A DNA stretch of 64,000 nt from Stagonosporopsis chrysanthemi (taxonomy: Eukaryota > Ascomycota > Dothideomycetes > Pleosporales > Didymellaceae): assembly GCA_022560025.1 (NCBI GenBank), contig JAFISE010000058.1, positions 1 to 64,000 of the forward strand, written 5' to 3'. This document shows positions 40,065-51,028 of this stretch, piece after piece. The notes beneath the pieces were generated by a model. The model searched no databases, had not been told where the DNA came from, and saw nothing but the letters and a program-made list of their open reading frames with translations. The position numbers and the translations under genes are program-made. Position 1 is the stretch's first letter. Each line of letters begins with the position of its first letter.

Positions 40065-41507
40065 TCAAGCTTCTGCCTTTGCTTTTGCCTTGGTGACAGC
40101 CCTGTCTTGCTTCACGTACAGACCCCAAGGAAGGCCTCGGAAGCCCCATCTGTACAAAGCAGGTAGTAGAGACTTGATCTTGGACGAGACGCCTTGTTGC
40201 ACAAGCCACGCGTGGATGTCCGGGATGGAAGAACCCTCTCGATACATGCTAACGATGGTCTCTTTGTGTATTGGTATGCAATAGGGCGTTTTTCGTGGCT
40301 CTAGTGGACGTAGCCCCGTGCGTAGTGCAGCAGGATTCCAAATCTTCAAGGCCTTTGCGAGATCCTTCTCTGTAACATGAACGTCCTGAGTGCGCAGCCA
40401 ATCCACCAGTCTGGTGTTTGTTACTCCCTTTTGATGTTCTTGTATTATGGACTCCTTGTGGTTTTCCAGGTTCACTCTTTTCAGTATCCGCCGCTCTCTC
40501 GGTGCAAAGACACCCCACTTTTTTATTGTCTTTCGAATTGTGTACTCCGCAACATCTATATCATGTTTCTGCAGCCACTGCCTAAGTGCTTCGTACGTTA
40601 CACCCTTCTTGCGTTGCTTTATAAGAGCCTTCTTGTGATCTTCGAGCCCCTTTTTGATCTCGAGACTGCGTGGGTGGACCGGTGCCCGAAAAAGACCCCA
40701 GGTTCGGAATACTACATGTAGAGCATGTGGTTGTTTTTGAACTCCACGCATTGCCAGCCAATCGGACATCTCGCCGACCTGCCGCCCAGCGTGAAATTGT
40801 TCAGTCAGTTCGGCACGGTACGCTAGGACTGGGTCAGGTTTCTTAGGCTTGAAGACCCATGCTCGTTTGAGACCCCATGCGTGAAAAGCTTCGCGTAGAT
40901 TGGCTTCACGTATTTGAACTCCATGCCTAGTCAGCCATTGGGACATCTTGCCTATATGCCAATCAGCGTGGAACTGCTGGGTCAACTCGTTGCGATAGGA
41001 TTCGAGCTTAAGCTTGTCGGCCTGTGCTTGTGTAAACTTGTAAACCGGTGCCCGAACAAGACCCCAGGTTCGGAATGCATTTTGTAGAGTTTTTCTCTGT
41101 CTCTGAACTCCACGTACCGCCAGCCAGTCTAGCATCTCGCATATATGCTGACCAGCATGGAATTGCTGGGTCAGCTCGTCGCGGTACACTTGGATGGTAT
41201 CACGTCTTTCGCCGGTATGATCGATGTTCTTTGGCGCAGCATGACTGCCCAGCCACGCGGTCATGTGGTAGTTCCGGAACCCAGCATGTCGTGCCGCAGA
41301 TGCAATAGATTCGTGCGTCTCAAGCTCCCTCGGGGAAGTCTTCGCCGTCCAGCATGGTCGAGCATTGACGGTACGCGCCGCTAAGTGAAAGCCTTGAGTG
41401 TAGGACCGCCTGACTGGCGCAATGATTCTTGCACCCGTGAGGTGGTTTGAGAATATCGCGTGATTGGGGGGCTTTAGGCCACGACGTATTCGACAGCCGT
41501 ACCACAT
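40065..41507 (-). CDS. Protein of six tandem Clr5-like helix-turn-helix modules
   Basis: One uninterrupted frame. The first ATG is at 41507 (~480 residues); an in-frame ATG at 41264 starts closer to the first module and may be the true start. Six modules of about 50-57 residues follow. Each has a helix YR-ELTQQFHAG or HKE-II, then DWLA-RGVQ, and a closing (A)F-TWGL, with WG at the end of five of six. Modules 1-3 are close relatives. Modules 4-6 are diverged (for example IKKWGVFAP, LKIWNPAAL and LYRWGFRGL). The spacing of the final Trp-Gly and the I--LY--G pattern recall the fungal Clr5 domain, a putative DNA-binding HTH usually present once. The C-terminus is AKAKAEA. Function is unknown; a repeat-DNA-binding role is inference. 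No transposase or other enzyme domain was seen. Confidence 0.65.
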   Translation of the reverse strand: MWYGCRIRRGLKPPNHAIFSNHLTGARIIAPVRRSYTQGFHLAARTVNARPCWTAKTSPRELETHESIASAARHAGFRNYHMTAWLGSHAAPKNIDHTGERRDTIQVYRDELTQQFHAGQHICEMLDWLAVRGVQRQRKTLQNAFRTWGLVRAPVYKFTQAQADKLKLESYRNELTQQFHADWHIGKMSQWLTRHGVQIREANLREAFHAWGLKRAWVFKPKKPDPVLAYRAELTEQFHAGRQVGEMSDWLAMRGVQKQPHALHVVFRTWGLFRAPVHPRSLEIKKGLEDHKKALIKQRKKGVTYEALRQWLQKHDIDVAEYTIRKTIKKWGVFAPRERRILKRVNLENHKESIIQEHQKGVTNTRLVDWLRTQDVHVTEKDLAKALKIWNPAALRTGLRPLEPRKTPYCIPIHKETIVSMYREGSSIPDIHAWLVQQGVSSKIKSLLPALYRWGFRGLPWGLYVKQDRAVTKAKAKAEA

Positions 41508-42528
41508 GCTAGGCAAACGGGGCTTTGACAGTCAGATGTATATCCGTCTGAAGCAGACCCCGGGCAAGTGGGCACGTGTCGAGAGGCTGGCTGTTGATTG
41601 CGCCCTCCAAACTTTTTGCTCCGAGCGACTCCTACTCTTGCACGGCAACGCGTCCACGATCAACAAAAATGGTCGTTCAACGCATCCCAATGAGCAATTG
41701 AAGACATGTTAGCCCTGTCCCTACTCATGAACAACAATCGACAGGCGTTGCTATTGGAGAGACGCTGTGGCGCGTTGTGCAAAAGATTGGTGAGGCTGTG
41801 CAGACACAGTAAGCAGTGACTAAGCACAGCCTCGAGCCGCTCGCGAGATGTGTAACATGTGTAAGTCACGTGACAAATAAGAGAAGTAATACAATGCCTC
41901 GAACTTCCAATCACCAGCTGATGTGTGTTTTTCTGTGCGCGAGCGTATGAGATGTTTTGACAATTCGATGCTTCTGGGTCAAGAACGACAACCCGTAAAC
42001 ATCAGCTAGTCCGAATCTAGTAGCCCTTGCGAGGAAGGGAGGTTCTTGCTTGATCAATCATTCTACTTTAAGCAGAGGGCGAGATAAATTATACGTGCGG
42101 GGCCAGGAAGATCAAGACAAGGGTCGAAACAGCTGTGAGAAGGCTGCAACGAGGAGAAGCGTGGTAGCATAATCTAACAACGAGGTCTGGAGCCTACGAC
42201 TTCATATCATCTGCGCGCGCAACATTATGTGTCCGGGTCCTAGAGGCACAAGCTTTACGAGGTATAAGTGTCATTAACAGCTATCATGATTCGTAATATG
42301 CAAGTACGTGCGGCAGACCTTCAGCGGCCTGCTAAGAAAGGATCATCAAACGCCGTTCGAAATACTGGGGCTTTATGGCCTATAAGTAGTGCGCACAGTG
42401 TAACGACTGAGTGTCCGACCAACGCCAAATGTGCCTTCCCGACAAGTATATTATCCATGCCCCCACCCATCATATCCATGAACGCCGGAATTAAAGAGAG
42501 ACTCTAATAAAGAGTAACGACCCCCTGC
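41508..42528. other. Intergenic between two minus-strand genes
   Basis: About 1 kb with only short frames. No gene, RNA or repeat was recognised. Confidence 0.45.
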
Positions 42529-44266
42529 TCAAGGGACTGTGAAGAAGGACTCGGGAAGAGTTGTAAGTGCAGTGATAGTGAAGACAGCGCCGAGAGCAGT
42601 GGCAGGTACCATCACCTTCGCTGCACGAAGCGCCCTCCTAAAGATGCTCTTTGGCTGAGCAATGGGTCGCTGGGCCGAGATAGTGACCTCCTCAACGGTG
42701 GGAACAACGACATCGTCACAGCCATCGACACGTGGAGCAGGCTGAGCCGGAGCTTTGTTTTCGACCTTGGACATCACAGCATGTTCCATGGGCTCCTCTG
42801 TGTCTTCCTCGAAGGCATCGTCCGCACTGCGTTTGCGACTATTGATCGACGTAGGCGTTGGTGGTTGGATGTCGGCAACCTCAGTGCTGGCAACGTCAGA
42901 TTCGCGTGTCGGGGTGGTGGGTGCAGCATCAGGGAGTTTTGTGTGAGGCGGAGTCTGCATGCGATCTGCAGCTGGAAGTGAGGTAGAGATGGGCCCAGGC
43001 TCTGTATTGGAGAAGGTGTGTTGAGCGAGGATGCTTCCATCTCCGGTAAGGGGGACTGACGGCCCTGCTCCGTACCAGGTCTGATCTCCTTGCAAATCCT
43101 CGCCCCAGACCCTCTGTCGCTTTTTTGAAGGTCGAGGGGGGAGTGGAGGCGCGACTGAGTCCTCGGGAGAAGCGGCCGTAGGTTGAGCCCAGGGTGAGGC
43201 ATATGGTGACTGAAAGGCAGGACGAGTCGGATCAACAGAAGACTCGAAGTCCGCGCAGAAGAGGTCGACCGGCAATTGATCTCGCTCACCAGCGGGCGAC
43301 CAGTGGAATGACCGGGACTGGGAGAGCTCTGGTGGGGTGGGCTCGGTTAGGGTAGCAGGAAGTATAATCTGCACCTGGGCCTCCTCGGGGTGCTGTGCCA
43401 CACACACAAATGGTGGCTCCGGACTGTACCTAGGAGCGCTGCCAGTGCTTGCCACGTCACTCTGGCTATCGTCTGACATGCCGGTATCAACGCTGTCAGC
43501 AGCACCGTCATCCTCAGCAAAGTCGATGACCTCGACAAGTTCTTCCTCGTCCATGTGTGCCATGGTCACATCGGCATTGTCTTCTGAATGCTCTGCAACT
43601 TCAAGGTTCTCCTCATGCTCTGGCTCTGATCCGGCATCGGAATCGTCGAGAACAAGTGGGTTGAGCTGACTGCCACGAGCTGTCGGGATGCAGTCCAGAT
43701 CTTCGTCCTCGGATTCAGCCTCAGGAACAGTGAAGCCGCGCGAAAAGGGCTCGGGGTCAGCAAGTTCAGCGTTGAAGATGTATTTGTAGGCCATGAAGTA
43801 GCCTGTAGGGCAGTTGTCAGTCAGTTCGGTGTGCAGGCGAAGGTGGCACTCACTCTCGTTGCGGTTCACGTTCACGCCGAACTGCAGCTTGTCGCCGTTG
43901 CACAGCTTCTTCGCTTCATGAGGCACAAGTGCGATGCCGTTCACGTAGGTGCCGTGCATGGACCTGGTGTCGGTGACGAACACCTGCGGGACGCCAGAAG
44001 CCGCATCGGCGGTGAGGATGGCGTGCTCGCGCGAGACGACGGGACTGTCGATGTACACGTTGTGCTTTGCTGGCAGCAGGTAGCCCTTGGTCTGGTTCTT
44101 TGAAGCTCGACCGATGGGAAACTTGGATTCCAAGGCCAGGTTGAACTCGCGCGTGTCGTGCACGTCGAAGCCCTCCTCCTGCTTAAGGACTATGTGGAAG
44201 GCTGCGAGATAAGCACGTGCTTTGGATAGACAAACTTGAAATGATGAAGTACTTACTGCCGACCAT
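42529..44266 (-). CDS. Tail-anchored FHA domain protein
   Basis: Three exons, 44257-44266 (10 nt: Met-Val-Gly plus one base), 43854-44201 and 42529-43802, give 543 residues. The frame stays open far upstream, but only splicing from the 10-nt exon keeps phase across intron 44202-44256 (GTAAGT...CGCAG). The second intron (43803-43853) is 51 nt and stop-free. The FHA domain spans ~25-105: FPIGRASKN, SPVVSREHAIL, TRSMHGTYVNG and NGDKLQFG contain the Gly-Arg, Ser-Arg-x-His and Asn-Gly phosphothreonine-binding residues. A long acidic, Pro/Ser-rich region follows. Near the end is a basic patch (SIFRRALRAAKV) and a hydrophobic segment (VPATALGAVFTITALTTL), a likely tail anchor. FHA plus tail anchor recalls SLMAP/Far9-10 of STRIPAK, but no coiled coil is obvious. 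Confidence 0.8.
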
Positions 44267-44817
44267 GTTGTTGGTTGTGTTGGGGCGAGGTGAGGCAGGC
44301 TCCAACCAGGTGGGAGTAGCAAGGCTGCAGGGGCTGAGTCGTCGCTCAAAGGGAGATACAGCGGTAGACAGTGAGTACCTGGGCGGGGCCGAGCTACAAG
44401 CGGGGCTCGGGGCTTGAACAGTGGTTTGGGGCTGCAGTGATGATGTACTGCAAAACAGGTTGGTGACGGTGTCGCAGGAACGAAGCGGTAAGCTCCCACG
44501 CTGGAAGCAAAGGTGAGACAGCTTGGCCGTAGCTAGGGGCGGGGCGGAGAGTGAAGGTCGCAGTGGTGCCTGCTTCCCCAGCTATCCCGATTGGGCTTAT
44601 CATGTGCGGGCCCAGCTGCCGCGCTACTGCGCGATGGCCGCGGGTATGTGCCCCACCGACTTCTCTCTTTTTTGCGACTGAGGGAGAAGCGCCGCCGTGC
44701 AAACAGTTGCGCCTCTTGACATGACTCACGCCGCCACGACGATGCACGACAGCCACGAAGCCCGCCGGTAGCAGAGAACACGCACAATCCGCAGCGACCC
44801 CGTTCGAGCCCGCCGCC
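44267..44817. promoter_or_regulatory. Shared promoter of the FHA gene and rpc1
   Basis: A 551-bp head-to-head interval. The minus-strand frame running through it (to 44499) is judged non-coding leader, because the splice phase demands the later ATG. Confidence 0.5.
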
Positions 44818-47800
44818 ATGGCTGAGGCCGCGCCCAACTATGCTGTCAAGCAGCAGGTGGTGGACAAGATCCCCGCGCGCATCAAGCACATCCAGTTCGG
44901 CATCTAGTAGGCCTCTTCGCCCGCACACACGCGCCAGGATGCGTAGTAACAGCTTGCAGCTCCAACCAGGACATTGTGAACCAGGCCGTCCTTGAAGTCT
45001 CCGACCGCAATGTCTACGACCTTACCCCGGCCGCCGACAACACGCGCACCCTGACCGCCAACGGGCCCATGGACACCCACATGGGCATCTCGAGCAAGAC
45101 AGGGAAATGTGGTACCTGTGGAGAGGGCCTGGACAAGTGCAACGGCCACTTTGGCCACATCAAGCTTGCGCTGCCGGCCTTCCACGTGGGGTACCTGAAG
45201 CACATTATCGAGGTTCTGAACTGCATCTGCAAGGACTGTTCGCGGGTGCTGCTGGATGAGGTCGAGCGACGCAGGTATCTGCGCAGCATGCGCCGACCAG
45301 ACATGGACACATTAAGACGAAGCGCCGTCTCCAAGAGGATCCTGGACGACTGCCGCAAGAAGAAGACATGCCCTTACTGCAACGCCCTGCAGGGCACTGT
45401 CAGGAAGGTCCCCGGCCACCCGCTCAAGATCATCCACAACCGCTACGATGCTTACAATCGATCGACCGCCAAGACGAAGAAGGCCCCCGCCGGCAAGATC
45501 GAGTTTGACCAGTCTTTCGACACAGCCAAGGCAGCTAACCCCGAGCTCGACAAGCACCTGAAGAAGGCTGCTGATGACATGCACCCCCTGCGAGCCCTCA
45601 ACTTATTCAAGAAGATCTCGCCCGAGGACTGCGAGCTGCTGGCCATGATTCCGGAGGACGCGCGCCCGGAAATGCTCATCTGGGAGTATATGCCGGTACC
45701 ACCCGTTGCGCTGCGACCCTCAGTCATGCAGGAAGGCGGCGCCACCGAAGACGATGTAACGAACAAGATTGGAGACATCTGCCAGATCAGCAGTATCATC
45801 AGGGCTGGACTGGCGCGAGGGTTTCCTTTACAAATCCTTATGGAACAGTGGGATTTTCTGCAGCTGCAGATCGCCATGTATATCAACAGTGACGCGCCTG
45901 GTCTGAAACAGCAGGGTCTGCAGAAGACAATGCGTGGTTTCTCGCAAAGGCTGAAGGGCAAGGGTGGACGATTTCGTCAGAACTTGTCTGGAAAGCGTGT
46001 CGACTTCTCCGGCCGCACCGTCATTGGGCCAGATCCCAACTTGAGTATCGAGGAGGTGGCAGTACCAGAACGTGTCGCAAAGAACCTGACATACCCTGAG
46101 AAGGTCACACAATACAACATGGAGAAGTTGAGGAAGCTCGTACTCAACGGAGCCAACAAATATCCCGGTGCAAACTACATTCTGAAAGACGATGCCGCGC
46201 GGACGGCGAACCGAGAGCGCACCAAGATCTCATTAGCCGCACTGACGAAGCACGACCGGAAGGGTGAACGCTTGAAGTTTCCCGCAGAGAAGCTTAGGAT
46301 CGGCGACATTGTTGAGCGACATATCGAGGATGGCGACATTGTACTCTTCAACCGACAGCCATCACTCCACAAGCTCAGTATTCTTAGTCACAGAGCGAAA
46401 GTGCGACCCTGGAGGACATTCCGGCTGAACGAGTGTGTCTGCAACCCCTACAACGCCGATTTTGATGGTGATGAGATGAACCTGCACGTACCTCAGACCG
46501 AAGAAGCACGCACAGAAGCTACCGAGTTGATGGGAGTAAAGTACAACATCGCCACTCCTAAGAACGGAACACCCATTATTGCAGCCATCCAGGATTTCAT
46601 CACAGCAGCGTTCCTGCTCAGCAACAAGAGCAACTTCTACGATCGACGCACCTTCTGCCAGATCGTCAACTACATGTTCAATGGTGATGGAGCATACGAC
46701 CCCGACACAGGCAAGACCTTGCCCATCGAGATCCCACCACCAGTCATTTGGAAGCCACAAGCACTCTGGACTGGAAAGCAGGTATTCAACCTTCTCATGC
46801 GGCCCAACAAAGAGTCAAGAGTACTCGTCAATCTTGAAGCCGCCAACAAGATGTTCAAGCCAAAGGCCGGTGTTCCGCACGATCTCAGCGACAACGACTC
46901 CTACCTGGTCATTCGAAACTCCGAAGTGATGTGCGGATGTATGGACAAGGCTACTGTTGGTGACGGAAAGAAGGACTCTGTCTTCTACGTCATGATGCGT
47001 GACTTTGGCCCTCAGCATGCTGTCCAGGGCATGAACCGACTGTCTAAGCTGTCCGCCCGCTGGCTTACCAATAATGGCTTCTCCCTTGGCATCAGCGACG
47101 TTACCCCAGGAGAGAAGCTTATGCAAAAGAAACAAGCATTGGTCGTTGAAGCATACAAACAGTGCGACAAGATCATCAGCGACTTCCAGGAAGGGAAACT
47201 CCAGCGTGATCCTGGTTGCGACGAGGAGAAAACCATGGAGAACAGAATTGGTGGTATTTTGTCGAACGTTCGTCAAGCTGCTGGTGAGATTTGTTTCGAG
47301 GAGCTCAGCAGATGGAACTCGCCCCTGCTCATGGCAAAATGCGGTTCGAAAGGATCCAACTTGAACGTCTCGCAAATGGTTGCTTCCGTCGGTCAACAAA
47401 TGATTGGCGGTGCCCGTGTAGCAGACGGCTTCCACCACAGAACATTGCCTCACTTCCCGAAGGCAGCGCGACAGCCAGCAGCCAAGGGCTTCGTCAGTAA
47501 CAGTTTCTTCTCGGGCCTTACGCCCTCTGAGTTCATCTTCCACGCCATGAGTGGTCGTGAAGGTTTGGTCGATACCGCTGTCAAGACAGCAGAAACTGGC
47601 TACATGAGTAGACGCCTGATGAAGTCGCTGGAAGACTTGTCTGCCTCTTATGACGAAACTGTTCGAAACTCTTCAGGTACTGTCGTGCAGTTCCAGTATG
47701 GAGACGACAATCTGGATCCCGTCGACATGGAGGGCAAGGCCAAGCCTGTTAACTTCGACCGAACCTTCTCCCATGCCGTAACATCAACCTGGAATAACGA

Positions 47801-49307
47801 AGAGCCTACACTGGTACCGAAAGAGATTCGTGAGCATGTTCATGCGAGGATGAACACAGAGCGGAACAAGTACCCGCGTTACAAGCTCGATGGCGTGACA
47901 AGACTGGCTTTCAAGGACAACAGCGATTCTGGCATCGATCAGAAGGAGTCGATGCGTGATTTCCTTGACACTGTGGAGGACTACGTTGGCAAAAAAGCTT
48001 CGAAGCTCGAGACTACACTCCTATACTTGGGTGTCGCCGAGCCATCCCAGAGCCTCCAGAAGCTTCCCGAGGAGCTTGCGGAGAAATACAGTCTTGCTGA
48101 CGGTATCGCTAAGATCTCTCAATCAGCTCTCGACACGTTCATCGACCTCTGTCTCACCAAATATCACCGTTCGCGAGTCCAGCCTGGTCATGCTGTCGGT
48201 GCTATTGGCGCACAATCTATCGGTGAGCCTGGTACCCAGATGACACTGAAGACTTTCCATTTTGCTGGTGTCGCTGGTATGTCCATCACACAGGGTGTCC
48301 CACGTATCAAGGAAATCATCAACGCCTCGTCCACCATCTCCACGCCCGTCATCACTTGCGAATTGTCCAACAAGATCTCGGAATCCGCGGCACGTATTGT
48401 CAAAGCACGTGTCGAGAAGACCTACCTGCGCGACATCATCTCATATGTCGAGGATGTCTGGCATCCTAGTGGTGCCTACATCGCCATGCGCGTGGACTGG
48501 GAAACTGTCAACGCCCTCTTTGTCGACATTCAACCTCACGACATCATTCGCGCGATCAACAAGCACAAGCCGCTCAAGTGGGGCAAGAACGGCACCAACA
48601 TTCGCATCTCAAATTCGCTCGTCCGCGTCGAAGTCGCCGATCCCAATGCTGCCAAGAAGCGCCCTACAAAGACCGCACGCAATCAGAAGGAGTTCTTCGA
48701 GCGCGTCCAACAAGTCAAAGCCCTTATCCCTGACGTTGTCATCAAAGGCTACGCTGACTGCCAGCGTGCAATCATTAAGAAGGATACCGCACCCAACAAA
48801 AACGGCGACTACGAATGCCAGCTCCTCGTCGAAGGCTACGGCTTCAAAGACTGCATGACAACCCCGGGTATCGAGCCCTACACGACAAAGTCCAACCACG
48901 TCATGGAAGTCCGCGACGTGCTGGGCATCGAAGCCGCGCGCCAGACCATCGTGCGCGAAATCAGCTCCGTCATGGGTAACATGGACATCGACCCGCGACA
49001 CATGCAGCTTCTCGCCGACGTGATGACGTTCAAGGGCGATGTGTACGGCATCACCCGTTTCGGTCTGCAGAAGACACGCGACTCGGTCCTGCAGCTTGCT
49101 AGTTTCGAGAAGACGCCTGACCACTTGTTCGAGGCCGCGGCAAGAGGCAAGATCGATAGCATTGATGGCGTTTCCGAGTGCATTATCATGGGCCAGAGCG
49201 TCAAGCTTGGTACTGGTGCGATGCAGGTTATCCGCCCTCTTGGGCTGACGACGGATGAAGTGAGGGTCAAGCAGACGATGTTTGAGGAGGGGTGGGATGC
49301 GTTGTAA
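44818..49307 (+). CDS. rpc1: RNA polymerase III largest subunit (Rpc1/Rpo31)
   Basis: Two exons, 44818-44906 and 44960-49307, give 1478 residues, the normal size of the Pol III largest subunit. The first junction restores IQFGIYSNQDIVNQ. The clamp zinc-binding segment (CGTCGEGLDKCNGHFGHI), switch and lid regions (RFRQNLSGKRVDFSGRTVI) and the catalytic NADFDGD (about 46452-46472, three metal-binding Asp) are all present. The trigger loop and bridge helix segments include GFVSNSFFSGLTPSEF and GAIGAQSIGEPGTQMTLKTF. The C-terminus ends LTTDEVRVKQTMFEEGWDAL with no YSPTSPS heptads, which excludes Rpb1. It transcribes tRNA, 5S and other small RNAs. Confidence 0.97.
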
Positions 49308-49348
49308 GTTTAAGATGGGGGGAGAGGGGGGGTGGGGGGGGGGGGGGG

Positions 49349-49430
49349 GCGGTGCAGGGAAAAGGGGTTGGGGGGTTTTTGTTTACTTTATTTACGATTT
49401 TGGCGCATGGGGGGGGGTGTTGGGCTTTTA
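49349..49430 (+). repeat. Degraded duplicate of 49540-49621 beside the gap
   Basis: This block matches 49540-49621 in order (GTGCA-GGAAAAGG, TTTACTT-ATT-ACGAT, TTGGCGCAT), with nearly every mismatch changed to G or T. It looks like a poor-quality second reading of the same locus. Confidence 0.75.
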
Positions 49431-49436
49431 NNNNNN
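49431..49436. other. Assembly gap (6 Ns)
   Basis: Undetermined bases between the two copies of the 82-bp block. The true length here is unknown. Confidence 0.99.
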
Positions 49437-49440
49437 CGGT

Positions 49441-49518
<78 letters not shown>

Positions 49519-49540
49519 GGGGGGGGGGGGGGGGGGGGGG
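49437..49540 (+). repeat. Poly-G tract, about G43-T-G33-T-G22
   Basis: An almost pure guanine run on the rpc1 sense strand, beginning about 130 bp after the stop codon. Length is uncertain because it adjoins the gap. Confidence 0.8.
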
Positions 49541-50113
49541 CAGTGCATGGAAAAGGCGTTTGGGGGCTTTGTTCTACTTCATTAACGATCTTGGCGCATA
49601 GCGGTGGTCGTTTGCATTGTATACACATTCGAATCTTAAGAGAAACTCACACGTGACGGTAGGTGTGCTCCTTTCTCGTGGGTTGTGCCAGGCATGTGCC
49701 GTCTTTCACTTCTAGGACTTTCTTCGTCGCTCTGTTTGTTTCTTTGCTTGCCTTGTCGACTCGTTTGCGCTCCCGTATCGATCACCTAAGGTCTACTGCT
49801 GCCTTTACTCCGACCTTCCGCAGCCAGGCCCTCTCTCTCTCACCTTACCTTGTCGCTGCGCGTCGCGCGTCTAGAACTGCGCGTCCACTCGAAGACCCTT
49901 TCACGCGCGTCGCTCGCTCGAGTGTCGTCATCACTCTCGTCTCCACTAGCCAAGTGCTTTTACTTTGCCTTCCCGCAACACGATCCTCACTGGCCGCGCC
50001 TCCAAACCCTATCTCCCAGTGACACGACCTCTACCGAACACGCGCCTGTCCAACACCACCTCACAACACTTCCCTATCTACCCTACCCTCTAGTGTACCA
50101 GCAGCGCGACACA

Positions 50114-51028
50114 ATGGTCGATACAACAACAGCGAACGCGTCTGCGCAGGCTCGTCCTAAGACGGCAGTTCCAAGGCCCTGGCTGCTCGAAATACCTAGT
50201 GGCATGTACTTCTGACATGGAGATGAGGAATGCGAACTGATATGTCATGCAGAAATAAGGAACAGGATCTACGACTTCGCTATCGAGGATGGTCTGGAAT
50301 TTTCCAAAAAGAAGTACAGCTCGGACAAGGGTGCTCATGTCGGACATCATGTGGATCTCTCGCGAGCCACTCGCAAGAAGCGTAAATTCACGGGCTTCAC
50401 TCAAGTATGCCACAAGATTCGCTGCGAGTTTGTTCCCTTGCACAACGCACGTACCGTGTTTGCCGTCAAGCTGCAGCATTTAGACTCGTACAGCAAAACT
50501 TTCCTTCAACAACCTGGCATTGCACGAGAAGACACAGCTGCCAAGATCATTGTTTATGACATCATTTCCACAGATAACGACTTTGTTGACATCAAACCCT
50601 GGATCAGTCTACGTAACACGGCCAAGAACCTGCGGATGCTCTGGTACGGCGAGTACAAGTATTATGGCCGTAGTTACAACATTCAACTCAATCTGACCCC
50701 AATTGTGAACGGGTTTCTACATTCGGAGGATAATGTGCCACTCTGCAATTATTTTGAGCAAGCTATCACGGCGATTTACATGCGCACAACTAGGTATGGC
50801 ATACTGGCCATGTACTTGTACATTAAGCGGGAATACTACGAAGACTGGATGGAACATTGGAACTCCATACCTCAGGGAGCGCCTTGGTTGCGGCCATCGA
50901 ACTTCCCCGGAACGATGGATCAATGGATGAAGAACATAGGTCTTTCGTTCAAGAAACAGATTCTCGCCTACCACCTCGTCCTGGAGCCAGCAGAGAAGAT
51001 GCCCGGCTTTACTCCATGTATTGGTTGA
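50114..51028 (+). CDS. F-box-like (2EXR-type) protein, copy 1
   Basis: Two exons, 50114-50198 and 50253-51028, give 286 residues. The intron starts GTGGCA, a weak donor, chosen because it alone keeps phase. The junction gives WLLEIPKIRNRIYDFAIED, the motif that opens many fungal F-box-like/2EXR proteins (L--IP-EIRN-IY). The downstream FTQVCHKIRCEFVPLHNART is also typical. The C-terminal part has WEEYYEDWMEHW-like residues (REYYEDWMEHWN). These families are greatly expanded in Pezizomycotina and mostly of unknown function; an SCF adaptor role is possible but unproven. A related gene lies 1.3 kb downstream. Confidence 0.75.

Larger units (their letters stand above)
49308..50113. other. Intergenic with poly-G tract, assembly gap and CT-rich leader
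   Basis: After the rpc1 stop come a G-rich low-quality-looking segment, six Ns (49431-49436), a ~100-bp poly-G tract and then normal sequence. From about 49680 the sequence is CT-rich and probably the leader of the next gene. Confidence 0.7.

Noticed and set aside
39244..40209. Minus-strand frame of 321 codons overlapping the end of the HTH-array gene
   Set aside because: It overlaps a much better supported frame on the same strand and shows no domain or repeat of its own.
44267..44499. N-terminal extension of the FHA protein
   Set aside because: Reading through would leave the GTAAGT...CGCAG intron unspliced; its 55-nt length only fits the frame of the ATG at 44266.
44976..49307. Annotation as RNA polymerase II Rpb1
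   Set aside because: The protein ends without any heptad tail, and its N-terminal and C-terminal sequences match the Pol III subunit.
49267..49656. Poly-Gly and poly-Pro reading frames over the G-tract
   Set aside because: They are translations of a homopolymer and cross the Ns; no start context or domain supports them.
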